From positions 1-64,000 of the forward strand of contig MAAU01000096.1 of NCBI GenBank assembly GCA_002162825.1: a stretch of DNA of 64,000 nucleotides, in the 5' to 3' direction. Shown in pieces: positions 9,641-19,091 of the stretch (the stretch's first letter is position 1; each line of letters begins with the position of its first letter). This stretch comes from Gammaproteobacteria bacterium 54_18_T64. GTDB taxonomy: Bacteria > Pseudomonadota > Gammaproteobacteria > Pseudomonadales > Porticoccaceae. The notes under the pieces were generated by a model. That model did no database searches. It was not told the DNA's origin and saw nothing but the letters and a program-made list of their open reading frames with translations. A program made the position numbers and the translations under genes.

Positions 9641-9742
9641 ATTGATGGATTCAGCGTTCCTGTGGTGTTTCGCAACGACGTTGCGGGACACCACAGGAAC
9701 GCCCGAAGGGTGGGCCTGTCAGCGCCCACTGAAGCCATCAAT
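9641..9742. repeat. 102-bp folded element with terminal inverted repeats (MITE-like)
   Basis: Terminal arms ATTGATGGATTCA (9641-9653) and TGAAGCCATCAAT (9730-9742) are 13-bp inverted repeats with one mismatch. Inside is a 23-bp hairpin, 9654-9676 against 9680-9702, with a GAC loop, whose only two imperfections are G-U pairs in RNA. A second hairpin follows, GTGGGC/GCCCAC at 9710-9715 and 9724-9729. As RNA the whole element can form a three-way junction. It sits between fabA and fabB, in the path of any fabAB co-transcript. No protein reading is credible. Confidence 0.8.
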
Positions 9743-9829
9743 ACATGATTGCTGGAGTACTAGGCAATTGGTTACAATCGCCAATCTTCTAACACCGAGT
9801 CAAGCGCTCTACGGGGCCAGGGATTATTC

Positions 9830-11047
9830 ATGAGACGTGCAGTTATCACTGGAATGGGGGTTATATCGTGCCTCGGCAACAACGCGGCAGAAGTACTGGC
9901 CTCCCTGCAAGAGGGTAAGTCGGGCATCAGCGCCAAAGAAGACTATAAAGAAATGGGTCTGAAAAGCCAGGTCGCCGGACAGATTCATATCGACCCCAAG
10001 GACCACATCGACAGAAAGCACCTGCGCTTTATGAGCACCCCCGCTGTCTATGCCTACATCGCCATGCAACAGGCCATCGATGACGCCCAACTTGCCGAGA
10101 GCGACGTCTCCGACCCGCGCACCGGCCTGATCATGGGTGCCGGTGGTATTTCCGGCGACAAGTTTGTCGAATCCGTCGACATCCTGCGCAACAAGGGCGT
10201 GCGTAGAATGGGCCCCTACCGGGTCACCCAAATCATGAGCAGCTCGGTCTCGGCCTGTCTGGCAACGCCCTTTAAGATCAAGGGCCTGAACATGAGCATC
10301 TCCTCGGCCTGTGCCACTAGCGCCCACTGCATCGGTGCTGCGGTTGAGCAGATCCAGCTCGGCAAGCAGGACATCCTCTTTGCCGGTGGTGCCGAGGAAG
10401 AACACTGGTCCATGGTCAGTATGTTTGACGCCATGGGCGCACTGTCATCCAAATACAACGATACCCCCGAACAAGCTTCACGGGCTTACGATGCCGACAG
10501 AGATGGTTTTGTGATGTCCTGCGGCGGCGGTTGCTTCGTGGTTGAAGAACTCGAACATGCCAAGGCGCGCGGCGCGAAAATCTACGCCGAAATTGTTGGC
10601 TACGGCGCCACCTCCGACGGCTACGACATGGTCGCGCCCTCCGGCGAAGGCGCCATTCGTTGCATGCAGCAAGCCATGGCCACCACCGATGGCAGCATTG
10701 ACTACATCAATACCCACGGTACCAGCACCCCGGTGGGTGACGTGCAAGAAATCGCTGCCATCCGCGAAGTCTTTGGTACCGACGGGCCACCGATTGGCTC
10801 CACCAAATCACTCTCCGGTCACTCTCTGGGTGCCGCCGGCGTACACGAGGCCATCTACAGTCTGCTGATGATGGAAAACGACTTTATCGCCGTCTCGGCC
10901 AATATCGAAACTCTCGACCCCGCTGTCGCCGATATGCCCATCGTCACGAAAAAAGTCGAGAACGTGAAGCTCAAGCGCATCATGTCCAACAGCTTTGGTT
11001 TTGGCGGCACCAATGCCACCTTAGTGCTGGAGAAGTTCGAAGACTAA
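9830..11047 (+). CDS. fabB: beta-ketoacyl-ACP synthase I
   Basis: Condensing enzyme that elongates unsaturated acyl-ACPs with malonyl-ACP. The catalytic triad of the KAS I/II family is visible: Cys161 in SSACATS, the His in [11 protein letters not shown] and the His in [13 protein letters not shown]. It is 405 residues, as expected. It lies 205 bp after fabA, separated by the 102-bp folded element, and is followed by a strong bidirectional terminator. Confidence 0.96.
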   Translation: MRRAVITGMGVISCLGNNAAEVLASLQEGKSGISAKEDYKEMGLKSQVAGQIHIDPKDHIDRKHLRFMSTPAVYAYIAMQQAIDDAQLAESDVSDPRTGLIMGAGGISGDKFVESVDILRNKGVRRMGPYRVTQIMSSSVSACLATPFKIKGLNMSISSACATSAHCIGAAVEQIQLGKQDILFAGGAEEEHWSMVSMFDAMGALSSKYNDTPEQASRAYDADRDGFVMSCGGGCFVVEELEHAKARGAKIYAEIVGYGATSDGYDMVAPSGEGAIRCMQQAMATTDGSIDYINTHGTSTPVGDVQEIAAIREVFGTDGPPIGSTKSLSGHSLGAAGVHEAIYSLLMMENDFIAVSANIETLDPAVADMPIVTKKVENVKLKRIMSNSFGFGGTNATLVLEKFED

Positions 11048-11075
11048 AACCCAAAGGCTAAAAACACGCAGTAAT

Positions 11076-11114
11076 AAAAAAGCCCCGCGACAGCTCTGTC
11101 GCGGGGCTTTTTTT
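11076..11114. terminator. bidirectional terminator between fabB and cysC
   Basis: A 12-bp GC-rich stem, GCCCCGCGACAG at 11082-11093 against 11096-11107, with a 2-nt nominal loop (CT), is flanked by six A and seven T. It serves the convergent fabB (+) and cysC (-) genes. Confidence 0.92.
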
Positions 11115-11161
11115 GTGCAGGCCATAAGCACTGTTTAAAGTGCCCAACACCTTACATCAAC

Positions 11162-11755
11162 TTAGATAACACCCTTCTTGACCAGGTAATCGGCCAACTG
11201 CTCGGCACAGGTGGCGACATCGTTATTACCCGTATCGATCAAAACATCAGGGTTTTCAGGCGCCTCGTAGGCAGAATCGATGCCGGTAAAGTTGGGAATC
11301 TCGCCCGCACGCGCCTTTTTATACAGGCCCTTGGGGTCGCGCTCCTCGCAAACATCCAGTGAAGCCGAAACGTGAACCTCGATAAACTCATCATCTGCCA
11401 CCAGGTTGCGTGCCAGCTCGCGCTCGGTGCGAAAGGGGGAGATAAAGGCCGTCATTACAATCAAGCCGGCGTCGACAAACAATTTGGCGGTCTCACCGAT
11501 ACGGCGAATATTCTCTACCCGCGCCTCATCACTAAAGCCCAAATCACTGTTTAAACCCTGGCGTACATTGTCGCCGTCGAGTAAATAACAGTGGCGACCA
11601 CGCTCAAACAAAACACGTTCCAGAGCATTGGCCAAGGTCGATTTGCCTGCACCACTGAGGCCAGTAAACCAGATCACACAGGGTTTTTGCTGCTTTTGTC
11701 CCGCGCGCTCGGTCTTGCTAACAATGGTTTCGTGCCAGGTTAAATTGGTACTCAC
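11162..11755 (-). CDS. cysC: adenylylsulfate (APS) kinase
   Basis: Phosphorylates APS to PAPS in assimilatory sulfate activation. The P-loop GLSGAGKST lies at 32-40, followed by LLDGDNVRQGLNSDLGFS and PFRTERELAR, hallmarks of the family. It is 197 residues, a stand-alone kinase rather than a CysN-CysC fusion. Its partner ATP sulfurylase is the single-subunit Sat at 62.1 kb, and no cysD or cysN is in the window. Confidence 0.95.
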   Translation of the reverse strand: MSTNLTWHETIVSKTERAGQKQQKPCVIWFTGLSGAGKSTLANALERVLFERGRHCYLLDGDNVRQGLNSDLGFSDEARVENIRRIGETAKLFVDAGLIVMTAFISPFRTERELARNLVADDEFIEVHVSASLDVCEERDPKGLYKKARAGEIPNFTGIDSAYEAPENPDVLIDTGNNDVATCAEQLADYLVKKGVI

Positions 11756-11849
11756 TAATAGTTTCCCTATTTCGAGGCGCCCCTGAAAAAATCATGGGCT
11801 CCTTAGTTTAAAAAATTACGGCCTTAAAGAATGTTTAAAAACATTCAGC

Positions 11850-12365
11850 CTAGAACGGAATGTCGTCATCAAAATTATCAAAACCCGCCGGCTCATTTTG
11901 TGCCGGTGCCGCCTGGGCCGGAGCCTGAGCTGGTGCTTGCTGGGCACGCTGAGGCTGGGCCGCTGGTGCGCCCTGGGGCGCATATTGACCGCCGCCCTGG
12001 CCACCACCCATGCCTTCACCGCCACCACGGCTGTCGAGCATTTGCATTTCGCTGGCGACAATTTCAGTGGTGTAGCGATCGGCACCGGTGCTCTTGTCCT
12101 GCCATTTACGAGTGCGTAGCGAACCCTCGATATAAACCTTGCTGCCCTTCTTCAAATACTCACCGGCAATTTCCGCCAGGCGATTAAAGAACACCACCCG
12201 GTGCCACTCGGTGCGCTCCTGGGGCTGGCCAGTTTGCTTGTCTTTCCAGCTTTCACTGGTGGCAATGGTCAGGTTGGTCACCGCTCCGCCCGAGGGCATG
12301 TAGCGCGTTTCCGGGTCCTGACCCAGGTTGCCAATCAAAATAACCTTGTTGATGCCTCTGGCCAT
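11850..12365 (-). CDS. ssb: single-stranded DNA-binding protein
   Basis: Binds single-stranded DNA during replication and repair. An OB-fold occupies about residues 1-110 ([19 protein letters not shown] and [17 protein letters not shown]). A Gly/Gln/Ala-rich linker follows, ending in the conserved acidic tip DDDIPF that recruits partner proteins. GGAGG lies just before the ATG. It lies downstream of the MFS gene on the same strand, the order I remember from Pseudomonas, where uvrA is divergent next door. Confidence 0.97.
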   Translation of the reverse strand: MARGINKVILIGNLGQDPETRYMPSGGAVTNLTIATSESWKDKQTGQPQERTEWHRVVFFNRLAEIAGEYLKKGSKVYIEGSLRTRKWQDKSTGADRYTTEIVASEMQMLDSRGGGEGMGGGQGGGQYAPQGAPAAQPQRAQQAPAQAPAQAAPAQNEPAGFDNFDDDIPF

Positions 12366-12476
12366 ACTTGCCTCCTACTTATTACTCATTGCGTTAGTTA
12401 CAGTGACTCACGGGCTGAAGTTTAACCCTTCAGCGTGGCTAAATACCATCGGCGGCTGACCTGCGGTGACGCCGAA

Positions 12477-13832
12477 TTAAACTGGGCTCGCGGCCGCCAG
12501 CAGCGCATCCATCTGCGCCTGCTCAAAGTGCTCATCATCGACCTTTACGTAGGCCATGTTTTGCCCGGGGATGACCACCACATCGACCACACCGGCAACC
12601 TGCGTCATCAAGCCCCTGGTATCGAGCTGGCCCCGCCCCTCCAGGTTAACCTCAACACTGCGCAGGTAGCGCGGCGGCTGCATGGTAAGGGCAAAGCCCA
12701 GCCACACCAGCGCCGCCATCAGAGAGGCCCAAAAAACCGCGCCATGGCCAAATTGCTGGGCGACAAGGCCACCCACCACACCGCCACAGAAGGTGCCGAG
12801 AAACTGACTGGTCGAATAAACCCCCAGGGCCGTGCCCTTGATACCGGCCGGGCTGAGCTTACTGACCAGCGAAGGTAGCGAGGCCTCCAGCAAGTTAAAG
12901 GCCATAAAGAAAACCAATAGGCCTCCAACCATGATGGAGAATGTTGTTCCAGCGGAGGCCATCAGCAACTCGGCCAGAGCCAACAGGGCGACGGCGATAA
13001 TAAACACCGGTTTCATCTTACGCTTTGACTCGCCATACCAAATAAACGGCACCATCAGTACAAAGCCAAGGCCCATGGTGCCTAAATACAGTAACCAATG
13101 ACGATCGCGGGCAAAATCAAAGGTTTGCTCCAGCATCAAGGGCAGCGCCACCCAGGTCGCCATTTGCGCAAAGTGCAGGGCGAAAATACCGATATTCAGA
13201 CGTCGCAATTCAGCGTCGCGCAACACCCGTCCCAGCATCGAGGGCACTGGCAGCACCTCGTGACCACCGTGGCGGGCCACGGGACTGGGCACCGCAAACG
13301 CCACCACTAAAATACCCACAGCCGCCAGCGCCGAGGTCAGCCAAAACACCCCGGACAAACCCCAATGATTGGCAACGATCGGACCAACCACCATCGCCAC
13401 ACCAAAAGACAGGCCAATGCTAGCGCCGATGGAGGCCATGGCACGGGTGCGATTTTGCTCTTTGGTGAGATCCGACAACAACGCCATAATCACACTGGCG
13501 ACAGCGCCGGCACCCTGTAGGGCGCGGGCGATAATCAAGCCAGCCATGGACTCGGCCGAGGCCGCCAGTACGCTACCCGCCAAAAAAATCAACATACCCG
13601 CGAAGATCAGCGGCTTGCGGCCAATGCGGTCGGACAATAGACCAAAGGGGATTTGCAGCAAGCCCTGACTGAGGCCATAAATGCCTAAACCAAGGCCCAC
13701 CAGCAATGCCGAACTGCCCGGATAACCCTCGGCGTACAGAGCAAAAACGGGCAACACCATAAATAAACCGAGCATGCGGCTGGCATACAAAAAGGCCAGG
13801 GCCAGCAGCGCACGGATTTCAAAAGAATTCAT
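12477..13832 (-). CDS. YajR-like major facilitator transporter
   Basis: A 451-residue MFS protein with about 12 hydrophobic segments and motif A as GLLSDRIGRKPLI after the second helix. ALLSDLTKEQNRTRAMA and GTALGVYSTSQFLG closely match remembered E. coli YajR. The hydrophilic tail from about residue 380 (YLRSVEVNLEGRGQL onward) corresponds to YajR's ferredoxin-like YAM domain. The substrate is unknown; drug or small-molecule efflux is the usual guess. It precedes ssb. Between it and uvrA lies the 24-kb surface island. Confidence 0.85.
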   Translation of the reverse strand: MNSFEIRALLALAFLYASRMLGLFMVLPVFALYAEGYPGSSALLVGLGLGIYGLSQGLLQIPFGLLSDRIGRKPLIFAGMLIFLAGSVLAASAESMAGLIIARALQGAGAVASVIMALLSDLTKEQNRTRAMASIGASIGLSFGVAMVVGPIVANHWGLSGVFWLTSALAAVGILVVAFAVPSPVARHGGHEVLPVPSMLGRVLRDAELRRLNIGIFALHFAQMATWVALPLMLEQTFDFARDRHWLLYLGTMGLGFVLMVPFIWYGESKRKMKPVFIIAVALLALAELLMASAGTTFSIMVGGLLVFFMAFNLLEASLPSLVSKLSPAGIKGTALGVYSTSQFLGTFCGGVVGGLVAQQFGHGAVFWASLMAALVWLGFALTMQPPRYLRSVEVNLEGRGQLDTRGLMTQVAGVVDVVVIPGQNMAYVKVDDEHFEQAQMDALLAAASPV

Positions 13833-14048
13833 TAGATTAACTACAGTTACTTAGCTTTTTGCGTACGGCGATTAAGCGACGACGCCCAGGAGACAGCGAA
13901 CTATTGTCGCGAAAGGCGTCATTGTACAGAAGCACCGCGACCAACGCAGTGTTAAGTCGGCCGTCAAAACCATGGGCTAGTACTGCGACTGGAACGGCTA
14001 GAGGTACTACCCGAACGAACCTGTAAGCCGACAGCGCGTCAACGGCAC

Positions 14049-15473
14049 TTACTTTTCCTCTGCCCGCCCATACTGGTCGTCAAAGCGCACAATATCGTCT
14101 TCGCCAAGATAATCGCCAGTCTGCACCTCGATAATTTCCAGCGGAATACGCCCTGGGTTTTCCAAACGGTGCTTCATGCCAATCGGTATATAAATCGACT
14201 CATTCACCGCCAGAGTGAGCTCTTCTTCGCCACGGGTCACCAGTCCCGTACCCTGTACCACCACCCAGTGTTCGGCGCGGTGATAGTGTTTTTGCAGGGA
14301 CAGACGCGCACCCGGGTTCACCACAATACGCTTCGCCTGATAGCGACCATTGGCGGCAATCGAATCGTAAAAGCCCCAGGGGCGATAGACTTTGCGGTGG
14401 GACTCGCGCTCGCTGCGGCCCTGGGCCTTGAGCTGATTCACCACCGTTTTGACATCCTGCACCCGGCTTTTGTCGGCCACCAGGATCGCATCATCGGTTT
14501 CAACCACCACCAAATCTTTAATCCCCACCGTCGCCAACAAGCGACCATTGCTGTGTAAATAGGAATCGTGGGTGTCAACCGCCAGGACGTCGCCTTTACA
14601 GCTGTTGCCCTGCTCGTCCTTAGCGGAAATATCCCACAGCGCCGACCAACTGCCGATATCGCTCCAGCCCGCATCGAGGGGAATCACCACCGCATTATCG
14701 GTTTTTTCCATCACCGCGTAATCAATGGAATCGTCGGGGCAGGCACTGAAGGCCGCTTTATCGAGGCGGGTAAAATCCATGTCGACTCTGGCACCATCGA
14801 AGGCCGCACGACAGGCATTGAGCATATCTGGCTGAAAACGCGCCAGCTCCTCAAGATAGCGACCGGCCTTAAAGGCGAACATGCCGCTATTCCAGTAGTA
14901 ATCGCCGCTATCGACATAGGCCTGCGCCGTCGCCAGGTCGGGTTTTTCAACAAACTGCTGAATACGCTGAGCCACTAAGCCACCCTCGCTCGCCACACCC
15001 TCACTGGCAGCCTGAATATAGCCATAACCGGTTTGTGCAGAAGTGGGCACCACACCAAAAGTTACCAGCGCGCCTTTTTCGGCCTCACGGCAAGCCAGCT
15101 CAATGGCCGAATGAAAGGCGCCAATATCATTAATCACGTGATCGGCCGGCAGCACCAGTAATATCTCATCGGGGGCAGCAGCCAACGCCGCCAGGGCCAC
15201 GGCCGGTGCGGTATTGCGACCCACAGGTTCGAGTAATATACCCTTCGCAAGCACATCTAACTCACGCAACTGCTCGGCCACCATAAAGCGATGCTGCTCG
15301 TTGCAAATCACCAGCGGCGATAGTGCCTCAGCACTCAAACCCTGTAGGCGACCGAGGGTTTCCTGCAGCATGGTTTGCTCACTCGCGAGGGGAATAAATT
15401 GCTTCGGATAATGGGCGCGAGAAAGGGGCCAGAGGCGACTACCGGAACCACCAGAGAGTACAACAGGTATCAT
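14049..15473 (-). CDS. bifunctional mannose-1-phosphate guanylyltransferase / mannose-6-phosphate isomerase
   Basis: Makes GDP-mannose (N-terminal GMP domain) and probably also interconverts fructose-6-P and mannose-6-P (C-terminal cupin). The pyrophosphorylase signature [19 protein letters not shown] is at residues 8-26. The C-terminal cupin has [20 protein letters not shown]. The ATG at 15473 is chosen because AAGGA lies 8 nt upstream, giving 474 residues, the usual size of AlgA/ManC/WbpW enzymes. It lies at the core-side edge of the glycan island, 56 bp downstream of a glycosyltransferase gene. P. aeruginosa WbpW, in the D-rhamnan locus, is the same type. Confidence 0.93.
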   Translation of the reverse strand: MIPVVLSGGSGSRLWPLSRAHYPKQFIPLASEQTMLQETLGRLQGLSAEALSPLVICNEQHRFMVAEQLRELDVLAKGILLEPVGRNTAPAVALAALAAAPDEILLVLPADHVINDIGAFHSAIELACREAEKGALVTFGVVPTSAQTGYGYIQAASEGVASEGGLVAQRIQQFVEKPDLATAQAYVDSGDYYWNSGMFAFKAGRYLEELARFQPDMLNACRAAFDGARVDMDFTRLDKAAFSACPDDSIDYAVMEKTDNAVVIPLDAGWSDIGSWSALWDISAKDEQGNSCKGDVLAVDTHDSYLHSNGRLLATVGIKDLVVVETDDAILVADKSRVQDVKTVVNQLKAQGRSERESHRKVYRPWGFYDSIAANGRYQAKRIVVNPGARLSLQKHYHRAEHWVVVQGTGLVTRGEEELTLAVNESIYIPIGMKHRLENPGRIPLEIIEVQTGDYLGEDDIVRFDDQYGRAEEK

Positions 15474-15528
15474 GATTACAGTCCTTCGTTTGGAATAGCC
15501 GAGCAAATTTTATTGCTCGGCTGTTTGC

Positions 15529-16671
15529 TCAAGTTGCCGTATTTTCTATTGTTTTTTCAACAATAGCCATAAATTCTCGGCGGAACTGTGCCGGCGCAAA
15601 ACGCGCCGCGTTGGCCGCACAGGCCGCAGCTGAAATACCCTCGGGCAGATCTTCAAAGCGCTCGACAGCAGCCACCACACTGGGCGCCGTTTGTTGATCG
15701 AAAAACACTCCCGTTGTCGCCTTATCCTCACTTTCTACATTAAGGCCTGTATGGGGAATCACACTATCCAGCGCCCCGCCCTGGCCATAGGCAATGACCG
15801 GTGTACCGCAGGCCTGGGCCTCCACCAGTACAATGCCAAAATCCTCATGGGCGGCAAAAACAAAGGCCCTGGCGCGCTGTAAATAATCGACCACCACCGC
15901 GCGCGACTGGTAGCCCAGCAGCTCGATATTCGGCCCTGCCATCGCCTGCAAACGCGCAAACATAGGACCATCGCCAATCACCACCAGGCGCTTGTCGGGC
16001 ATGGTATTAAAAGCCTCAACCAGCGTTTCGACAGCTTTGTAGTGCACCAGCCGCGAAACCGTGAGGTAGAAGTCTTCCTTGCCCTCAGTAGCAGTAAAAT
16101 CATCCAGGGCAACCGGCGGGTTTAAGACCACGCTCGGGCGCTGCCAGCACTGCTCAATGCGCTGGCCAATAAAATGCGAGTTGGCAATAAGCTGGCCACC
16201 GCGACCCGCTGTTTTAATATCCCAGAGGCGTAGACGAGCGAGAAAAAAGCGCGCCAGTTTACGCAGGGGCTCGCGACGTATCGCCTGTTGTAAATACAGC
16301 TCCTGTAGATCCCAGGCGTAGCGTATCGGCGTGTGCACGTAGCTAACATGGGTTTGGGCGGGACGGCACTTAACGCCCTTGGCAAAGGCCCAGGAACTGG
16401 AAATCACCAGATCGTATTGACTAACATCTAGCCCTTCAATCGCACGGGGCATCAAAGGCAGACAATGGCGAAAATAGCGTCGAGCAGCGGGTAGGCGCTG
16501 AATAAAGCTGGTGGTGATTTTATGCCCATCGAGAAAGCGACGCTCCTCATCTGGCATAAAATCCACCAGGGTAAGGACATCGGCACCCGGATAACAAATC
16601 AACAACTGCTCAAGTACCCATTCGGCACCGCCGCAGCTATCGAGCCAATCGTGAACAATGGCAACGCGCAT
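15529..16671 (-). CDS. glycosyltransferase family 4 protein
   Basis: A 380-residue GT-B enzyme that would transfer a sugar from a nucleotide donor during polysaccharide assembly. The N-terminus MRVAIVHDWLDSCGGAEWVL is typical of GT4 mannosyltransferases of the WbaZ/WbpY-Z type. The C-terminal donor-binding EX7E-like motif reads HEDFGIVLVEAQACGTPVIA. Start ATG at 16671; a TTG one codon earlier is less likely. It lies directly upstream of the GDP-mannose synthesis gene, so a mannose or D-rhamnose donor is plausible. Exact linkage is not predictable. Confidence 0.85.
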   Translation of the reverse strand: MRVAIVHDWLDSCGGAEWVLEQLLICYPGADVLTLVDFMPDEERRFLDGHKITTSFIQRLPAARRYFRHCLPLMPRAIEGLDVSQYDLVISSSWAFAKGVKCRPAQTHVSYVHTPIRYAWDLQELYLQQAIRREPLRKLARFFLARLRLWDIKTAGRGGQLIANSHFIGQRIEQCWQRPSVVLNPPVALDDFTATEGKEDFYLTVSRLVHYKAVETLVEAFNTMPDKRLVVIGDGPMFARLQAMAGPNIELLGYQSRAVVVDYLQRARAFVFAAHEDFGIVLVEAQACGTPVIAYGQGGALDSVIPHTGLNVESEDKATTGVFFDQQTAPSVVAAVERFEDLPEGISAAACAANAARFAPAQFRREFMAIVEKTIENTAT

Positions 16672-16788
16672 CAAGTCACGCTACCCAGCAGATTGGCCCG
16701 GCCACATTGCAGGTCTGAGATATTATGGGGTACAACAACGACGTCCTTGCCACTAGCCAGCACCGCTGGCAGTAAAGTATTTATTAGA

Positions 16789-16995
16789 TTAATGGCTATC
16801 TTGTGGCAGGGCTGTAAGCAATGCTTGTTGATAGGCGTTGCGCGCGGTTTGAATCATCGCCAACTGCATCTGTAAGCGCTTGATCTCTGTCTCAGCCAAC
16901 TGCAGGCTCTGCAATTGGTTCTTAGCCTCATCCGATAAATCGGCGATTTTATAGTCTTTACCATCGTGGGTTAATGTGGGCTCTTGATCGGTCAT
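16789..16995 (-). CDS. small conserved protein, possibly DUF6447 family
   Basis: A 68-residue soluble protein starting MTDQEPTLTHDGKDYKIADL, with a likely helical second half (NQLQSLQLAETEIKRLQMQL and ARNAYQQALLTALPQ). I associate this pattern, an HDGK-Y-hairpin followed by a helical hairpin, with small proteins annotated DUF6447. That is from memory and unverified. GAGAAAAG precedes the ATG at 16995. A longer reading extending to 17310 is a frame extension that overlaps the transposase gene. It lies 117 bp upstream of the glycosyltransferase gene on the same strand. Function unknown. Confidence 0.6.
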   Translation of the reverse strand: MTDQEPTLTHDGKDYKIADLSDEAKNQLQSLQLAETEIKRLQMQLAMIQTARNAYQQALLTALPQDSH

Positions 16996-17143
16996 ACTTT
17001 TCTCGCTGTTAAATAGTCGATTGAAAGGGCCTGCAGCCAGGCCCCTTGATACACGCTGCTTATAGCCGCCAATAAATAATTGGTGCGCAAGGTAATAATT
17101 CAAGCCCTCTGTGAGAAGTATTAGAAACTTGGCCAGCTCTGTT

Positions 17144-17842
17144 TTATTGTTCGCCAACCGTAATAACAGGCCGCCCTCGCCTATTCTGCCCAACCTGACG
17201 CTGTAAAACCTTCTCAATCTTGGCCTTAAAGCGCTCACCACCCAAGGGGGTACCCGTTCGCCAGGCCTTATCGATGTCGCTGTGCGTATCGCCGCAAAAA
17301 TCCGCATCAAACAAAGCTAGATATGCCTGTAAACGCCTATCCTTCGTCCTCGCTAAAGCCCGGTATAATTCGTGGTCTTGAAGCCATTCTTCGCCCTGGC
17401 CCAGCGCGTTATTTTTGTAACTACTCCACCGGTAATCCTCCACCCGTTCCACCATGTTTGCACGCACTGGATTTAATTCAATATAGCGCATACAGGCCAA
17501 TAAATAATCATCGCTATCAATTAAAGAAGCCTTAAAACGGCCCTCCCAAATACTGCCACTCGTGGCATAACGATGATTAATATAGGGCACATAGCGTAGC
17601 CCCAGGTATTGCATCATCTGGCTCAAGCCATGCTCATCGGCAGGTGTCACCAAGATATGTACGTGATTGGTCATCAGTACATAAGTATGCACGGCACAGC
17701 CATAGCGCGCACTCGCCTCTGAGAGCCAAGCCAGGTATGCCGTGTAATCCTCGTCATCAAAGAATACGGGGTTACGACTACGACCGCGTTGCACGACGTG
17801 GACAGGAATGTCGGGTAAGAAAAACCGGCGTTTACGTGGCAT
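17144..17842 (-). mobile_element. REP-associated tyrosine transposase (RAYT, Y1/HUH family)
   Basis: A 232-residue single-domain transposase. The early MPRKRRFFLPDIPVHVVQRG, the HUH metal motif in MTNHVHILVTP, and IWEGRFKASLIDSDDYLLACMRYIELNPVRA are hallmarks of the Y1 (IS200-like) TnpA_REP group. These proteins act on palindromic REP sequences. One such palindrome lies at 17875-17895, immediately upstream of the start, and an array of them follows at 18.6-19.7 kb. The frame is intact. No IS200/IS605 accessory gene is present. Confidence 0.88.
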
Positions 17843-17874
17843 GGCTTCCTTCGTTAATAATTTCCAGGGCCGCT

Positions 17875-17895
17875 AAAGGGCTCTGACCCCTTTTA
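17875..17895. repeat. REP-like palindrome next to the transposase
   Basis: AAAGGGCTCTGACCCCTTTTA is an imperfect palindrome related to the AAAGGGGTC-T-GACCCCTTT unit found further right. It lies 33 bp upstream of the RAYT start codon, the position expected for the element's own recognition sequence. Confidence 0.65.
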
Positions 17896-17943
17896 TCTTA
17901 AATACCGGCACACTTGACGCCGTTACTGCCTGCAGCTACAGTT

Positions 17944-17965
17944 CCTGTACGTTTTTGAGTACAGG
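17944..17965. promoter_or_regulatory. candidate operator of the yefM-yoeB operon
   Basis: Perfect inverted repeat CCTGTAC - 8 nt - GTACAGG, ending 18 bp before the antitoxin ATG at 17984. E. coli YefM is known to bind TGTAC-containing palindromes in its own promoter, so autoregulation is likely. Confidence 0.65.
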
Positions 17966-17983
17966 TTTGTTTTGGAGTAAACT

Positions 17984-18235
17984 ATGGATGCAATAAGTTA
18001 TACCACCGCGCGCGCCAACCTTGCCAGTACCATGAAGAAAGTCTGCACCGATCATGCCCCCGTCATCATCACGCGTAAAAGCGAAAGCCCCGTAATAATG
18101 ATGTCACTAGAAGATTACCAGGCCATGGAGGAAACCACCTACTTACTGCGCTCACCAGCTAACGCCAGACAGTTGCTAGAATCTATTGCCGAACTTGAAG
18201 CCAATAAAGGCAGTGAAAAAGAGCTTATTGAATGA
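17984..18235 (+). CDS. yefM: type II antitoxin, YefM (Phd/YefM family)
   Basis: An 83-residue antitoxin. The N-terminal DNA-binding half is MDAISYTTARANLASTMKKV followed by VIITRKSESPVIMMSLEDYQ, the classical Phd/YefM pattern. The C-terminal half would wrap and inhibit the toxin. GGAG precedes the ATG by 6 nt. It ends in an ATGA overlap with the yoeB start. The upstream TGTAC palindrome is the presumed autoregulatory site. It sits beside the RAYT/REP patch, as mobile TA modules often do. Confidence 0.92.
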   Translation: MDAISYTTARANLASTMKKVCTDHAPVIITRKSESPVIMMSLEDYQAMEETTYLLRSPANARQLLESIAELEANKGSEKELIE

Positions 18236-18492
18236 AGCTCATCTTCTCCTCCCTAGCTTGGGACCACTACCTGTACTGGCAAGGCACAGATAAGAAGATA
18301 CTGAAGCGAATAAATACGCTAATTAAAGAAATACAACGTTCACCCTACGAAGGTATCGGCAAGCCCGAACGGCTAAAACACGGCCTTGCCAGCTACTGCT
18401 CTCGCCGTATTAACGATGAACATCGTATTGTCTATAAATGCGCAGATAAGGCGATATTAATCGCCCAGCTACGCTATCACTACGGCACATAA
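18232..18492 (+). CDS. yoeB: type II toxin, YoeB mRNA interferase
   Basis: An 86-residue RelE-fold toxin that cleaves mRNA at the ribosome. It matches YoeB throughout: LAWDHYLYWQGTDKKILKRI, RSPYEGIGKPERLKHGL and the C-terminal SRRINDEHRIVYK...LRYHYGT. The catalytic residues of YoeB (a Glu in the KPERLKH region, Arg, and the terminal His/Tyr) appear retained, so it is probably active. It overlaps yefM by 4 nt and would be co-transcribed and neutralised by it. Confidence 0.92.
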   Translation: MKLIFSSLAWDHYLYWQGTDKKILKRINTLIKEIQRSPYEGIGKPERLKHGLASYCSRRINDEHRIVYKCADKAILIAQLRYHYGT

Positions 18493-18567
18493 TGATTCTA
18501 TATGGGGTTCAGGCATGCATGGACACCCATTAAAATACTCGATCATACAGAGGCTTGCGCTAGTGCG

Positions 18568-18590
18568 AAAAAGGGTCTGACCCCTTTAAT
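18568..18590. repeat. REP-like palindrome between the two TA modules
   Basis: AAAAAGGGTCTGACCCCTTTAAT, the same palindromic unit as in the array at 19.17-19.72 kb. It lies between the convergent yoeB and ParE-like toxin genes. Confidence 0.75.
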
Positions 18591-18855
18591 TCTTATAAAA
18601 ATTTTCATGGGCTCCAACTGCTTCCAGGTATATCAGCTTTACAGTCTCATCAAATGTGTAGCCAAGAAGGTAAAGTTGATTATTGGCATGGAATTTATAA
18701 ACATATAGCTCAGCTAAATCACCTTTTTTTCGAGTACCTTTCGCTGGCGAGTCCGCAACGAAGCCAATTGCCTCATCCACTTCACAGGCAATATTCCGCT
18801 GAAGTTTTTTGTATTGACGTGCAAACCGCCTTGTTTGCAGCACAGTCCATATCAT
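18586..18855 (-). CDS. type II toxin, ParE/RelE-like
   Basis: An 89-residue toxin candidate. MIWTVLQTRRFARQYKKLQR and the central ELYVYKFHANNQLYLLGYTF fit the ParE-like toxin family that pairs with ParD-like antitoxins. It overlaps the antitoxin gene upstream by ATGA (18852-18855). Its 3' end overlaps a REP-like palindrome, so the last codons may have been remodelled by that repeat. The target, gyrase or mRNA, cannot be told from sequence. Convergent with yoeB. Confidence 0.8.
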   Translation of the reverse strand: MIWTVLQTRRFARQYKKLQRNIACEVDEAIGFVADSPAKGTRKKGDLAELYVYKFHANNQLYLLGYTFDETVKLIYLEAVGAHENFYKN

Positions 18856-19079
18856 TTCGCTGACATAGGTATAAATGGCATTGCGTCACTTCTTGACTCC
18901 GCAAGAGAAGCCAATGATTCAGCGATGAAGCTCACTGGTAGGTCTGGATTATCCAATGCGGCACGACCTACTTTAGCCCAAAATTCAAGCTGGCCTGAGA
19001 TAGTTCTATGCTCAGCAAAGGCGTCTTGCTTAGCCTGCTCATACAGTGAGCTATCAATACGTATTGATGTCGTAGCCAT
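18852..19079 (-). CDS. type II antitoxin, ParD-like
   Basis: A 75-residue protein. It starts MATTSIRIDSSLYEQAKQDA, a ribbon-helix-helix DNA-binding motif, and continues RTISGQLEFWAKVGRAALDN, the pattern of ParD-like antitoxins. The C-terminal part would bind the toxin encoded next. An imperfect inverted repeat 13 bp upstream of the start is its likely operator. Confidence 0.82.
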   Translation of the reverse strand: MATTSIRIDSSLYEQAKQDAFAEHRTISGQLEFWAKVGRAALDNPDLPVSFIAESLASLAESRSDAMPFIPMSAK

Positions 19080-19091
19080 ATCTAACTCCGC

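Noticed and set aside
9142-9741. 199-codon open frame on the minus strand opposite fabA
   Set aside because: It covers fabA in antisense and starts inside the folded 102-bp element. The apparent N-terminus is only a translation of that repeat.
17144-17310. N-terminal extension of the 68-residue protein up to 17310
   Set aside because: The upstream part of that frame overlaps the 3' end of the transposase gene and looks like a shadow. A good start with an SD-like sequence lies at 16995.
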